Source: Pelodictyon luteolum DSM 273
Lineage (GTDB): Bacteria; Bacteroidota; Chlorobiia; Chlorobiales; Chlorobiaceae
Assembly: GCF_000012485.1 (NCBI RefSeq)
Contig: NC_007512.1
Location: 1,551,001-1,615,000, forward strand
DNA length: 64,000 nt
Reading direction: 5' to 3'
In this document: piece after piece, positions 62,955 to 64,000 of the stretch
How positions within the stretch are numbered: position 1 is the stretch's first letter
Layout: every line of letters begins with the position of its first letter
Made by a program: the position numbers and the translations under genes
Notes under the pieces: model-generated
What the model was told of the DNA's origin: nothing
Seen by the model: only the letters and a program-made list of their open reading frames with translations
Database searches by the model: none

Positions 62955-64000
62955 ATGAAACGCTTGATTGCCGAACGCGAAAAAGCCCGCCTCGGAGGCG
63001 GTGAAAAGCGCATTGAAGCACAGCACGCCAAAGGGAAATTCACGGCCCGCGAGCGCATAGCAATGCTCCTGGACGAAGGAAGCTTCGAAGAGTACGATAT
63101 GTTCGTCACCCACCGCACCACCGATTTCGGCCTTGACAAACAGCACTACCTCTCCGACGGCGTCGTCACGGGGTACGGCACCATCGACGGCCGACCGGTC
63201 TATGTCTTCTCACAGGACTTCACGGTCTTCGGCGGCTCCCTCTCGGAAACCTATGCCGAAAAGATCTGCAAGATCATGGATCAGGCCCTGAAAGTCGGCG
63301 TGCCGGTCATCGGCATCAACGACAGCGGCGGAGCCAGAATACAGGAGGGTGTGCGCAGCCTTGCCGGCTACGCAAGCATCTTCCAGCGCAACATCATGGC
63401 ATCCGGCGTGATTCCGCAGATTTCAGCCATTTTCGGCCCCTGCGCCGGCGGTGCGGTATACTCCCCCGCACTTACCGACTTCGTCCTTATGGCCGAAAAA
63501 ACCAGCTACATGTTCGTCACCGGCCCGAAGGTGGTCAAAACCGTGACGGGTGAAACAATCACCGAAGAGGACCTTGGCGGAGCTTCAGTCCATGCCACCA
63601 AATCCGGCGTCACCCATTTCGTGGCGGCCGATGAAGAGGAAGGCATCCTGCTCATCAAAAAACTGTTGAGCTACCTGCCACAGAACAACCTCGAAGAACC
63701 CCCGCTGGCAATCTGCGACGACCCTGCCGACCGCCTCGAGGAGAGCCTGAACACCATCATTCCCGAGAAACCGTCCCAGCCATACGATGTAAAGGACGTC
63801 ATCCAGGCCATCGCCGATAACGGGGAGTTCCTCGAAGTGCAGCGCCAGTACGCCCGCAATATCGTCATCGGGTTCGTCACCTTCAACGGCATTTCGACCG
63901 GCATCGTGGCCAACCAGCCCAAGTACCTCGCCGGATGCCTCGACATCGACGCGTCAAGGAAAGCCGCCCGCTTCATCCGCTTCTGCGATGCCTTCAACAT
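62955..64000 (+). CDS. Acyl-CoA carboxylase beta subunit (propionyl-CoA carboxylase-like), cut by window edge
   Basis: The frame is open from ATG 62955 to the last base, giving 348 codons; the 3' part is missing. [34 protein letters not shown] is the carboxyltransferase N-terminus; [51 protein letters not shown] and [15 protein letters not shown] are its core motifs. The subunit moves carboxyl from biotin to propionyl- or another acyl-CoA. A biotin carrier and alpha subunit are not visible. The role in green sulfur bacteria (biosynthetic or catabolic) is uncertain. Confidence 0.9.
   Translation, partial: MKRLIAEREKARLGGGEKRIEAQHAKGKFTARERIAMLLDEGSFEEYDMFVTHRTTDFGLDKQHYLSDGVVTGYGTIDGRPVYVFSQDFTVFGGSLSETYAEKICKIMDQALKVGVPVIGINDSGGARIQEGVRSLAGYASIFQRNIMASGVIPQISAIFGPCAGGAVYSPALTDFVLMAEKTSYMFVTGPKVVKTVTGETITEEDLGGASVHATKSGVTHFVAADEEEGILLIKKLLSYLPQNNLEEPPLAICDDPADRLEESLNTIIPEKPSQPYDVKDVIQAIADNGEFLEVQRQYARNIVIGFVTFNGISTGIVANQPKYLAGCLDIDASRKAARFIRFCDAFN

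Overview
The window looks like chromosomal DNA of a green sulfur bacterium (Chlorobiaceae, Chlorobium/Pelodictyon type). The basis is a chlorosome envelope protein gene, a plant-type zeta-carotene desaturase gene (crtQ), the bacteriochlorophyll genes bchF-bchC-bchX, a C5-pathway heme block (hemA-hemC-hemD) and a bacillithiol-type deacetylase, all close together. No database search was possible, so the genus is inference.

Positions 1-22000 hold an extracellular polysaccharide locus. It contains a broken-off hexapeptide acyltransferase, glycosyltransferases of several families, a Wzy-like polymerase, a VanZ-like protein, a radical SAM/SPASM protein, two acyltransferase-3 proteins, a flippase-like ABC transporter and a WecG/TagA-type transferase. 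It ends in an exosortase module: two paralogous PEP-CTERM proteins with a DUF4114-like end, a TPR protein, the exosortase, a small unknown membrane protein and an EpsI-like protein. Two well-formed sigma-54 (-24/-12) promoters, at 3530 and 15510, appear to drive the two main operons. By eye this region is richer in A+T than the rest.

Positions 22001-26547 hold a compact signalling operon: two histidine kinases, a stand-alone CheD deamidase and a CheY-like receiver, with no chemoreceptor gene in view. Next to it, at 26592-28150, is a mobile patch on the minus strand. It holds an apparently ORF-less group II intron with a recognisable 34-nt domain V, abutting a serine recombinase that has lost its C-terminal helix-turn-helix, followed by an inverted repeat.

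Positions 28519-42290 are mixed housekeeping and accessory genes: an AlbA_2 protein, an unknown protein, a nucleotide-sugar epimerase, a three-gene ATP-grasp/alpha-E/transglutaminase cassette, tgt (three of four zinc ligands replaced), rimO, aroK-aroB, coaX, YjbQ, a VOC protein and a hydrolase. Positions 42291-45054 hold a type III glutamine synthetase and an Lrp/AsnC regulator.

Positions 45287-61203 are largely photosynthesis and tetrapyrrole genes: crtQ, a chlorosome protein with internal repeats, an NtrC-family regulator, dut, bshB1, an oligopeptide-type binding lipoprotein, bchFCX, typA, a CcsA/HemX-like protein and hemACD. The end holds an unknown membrane-anchored protein, an inositol-monophosphatase-family enzyme and the start of an acyl-CoA carboxylase beta subunit cut by the window edge. 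No tRNA, rRNA or CRISPR array was seen.
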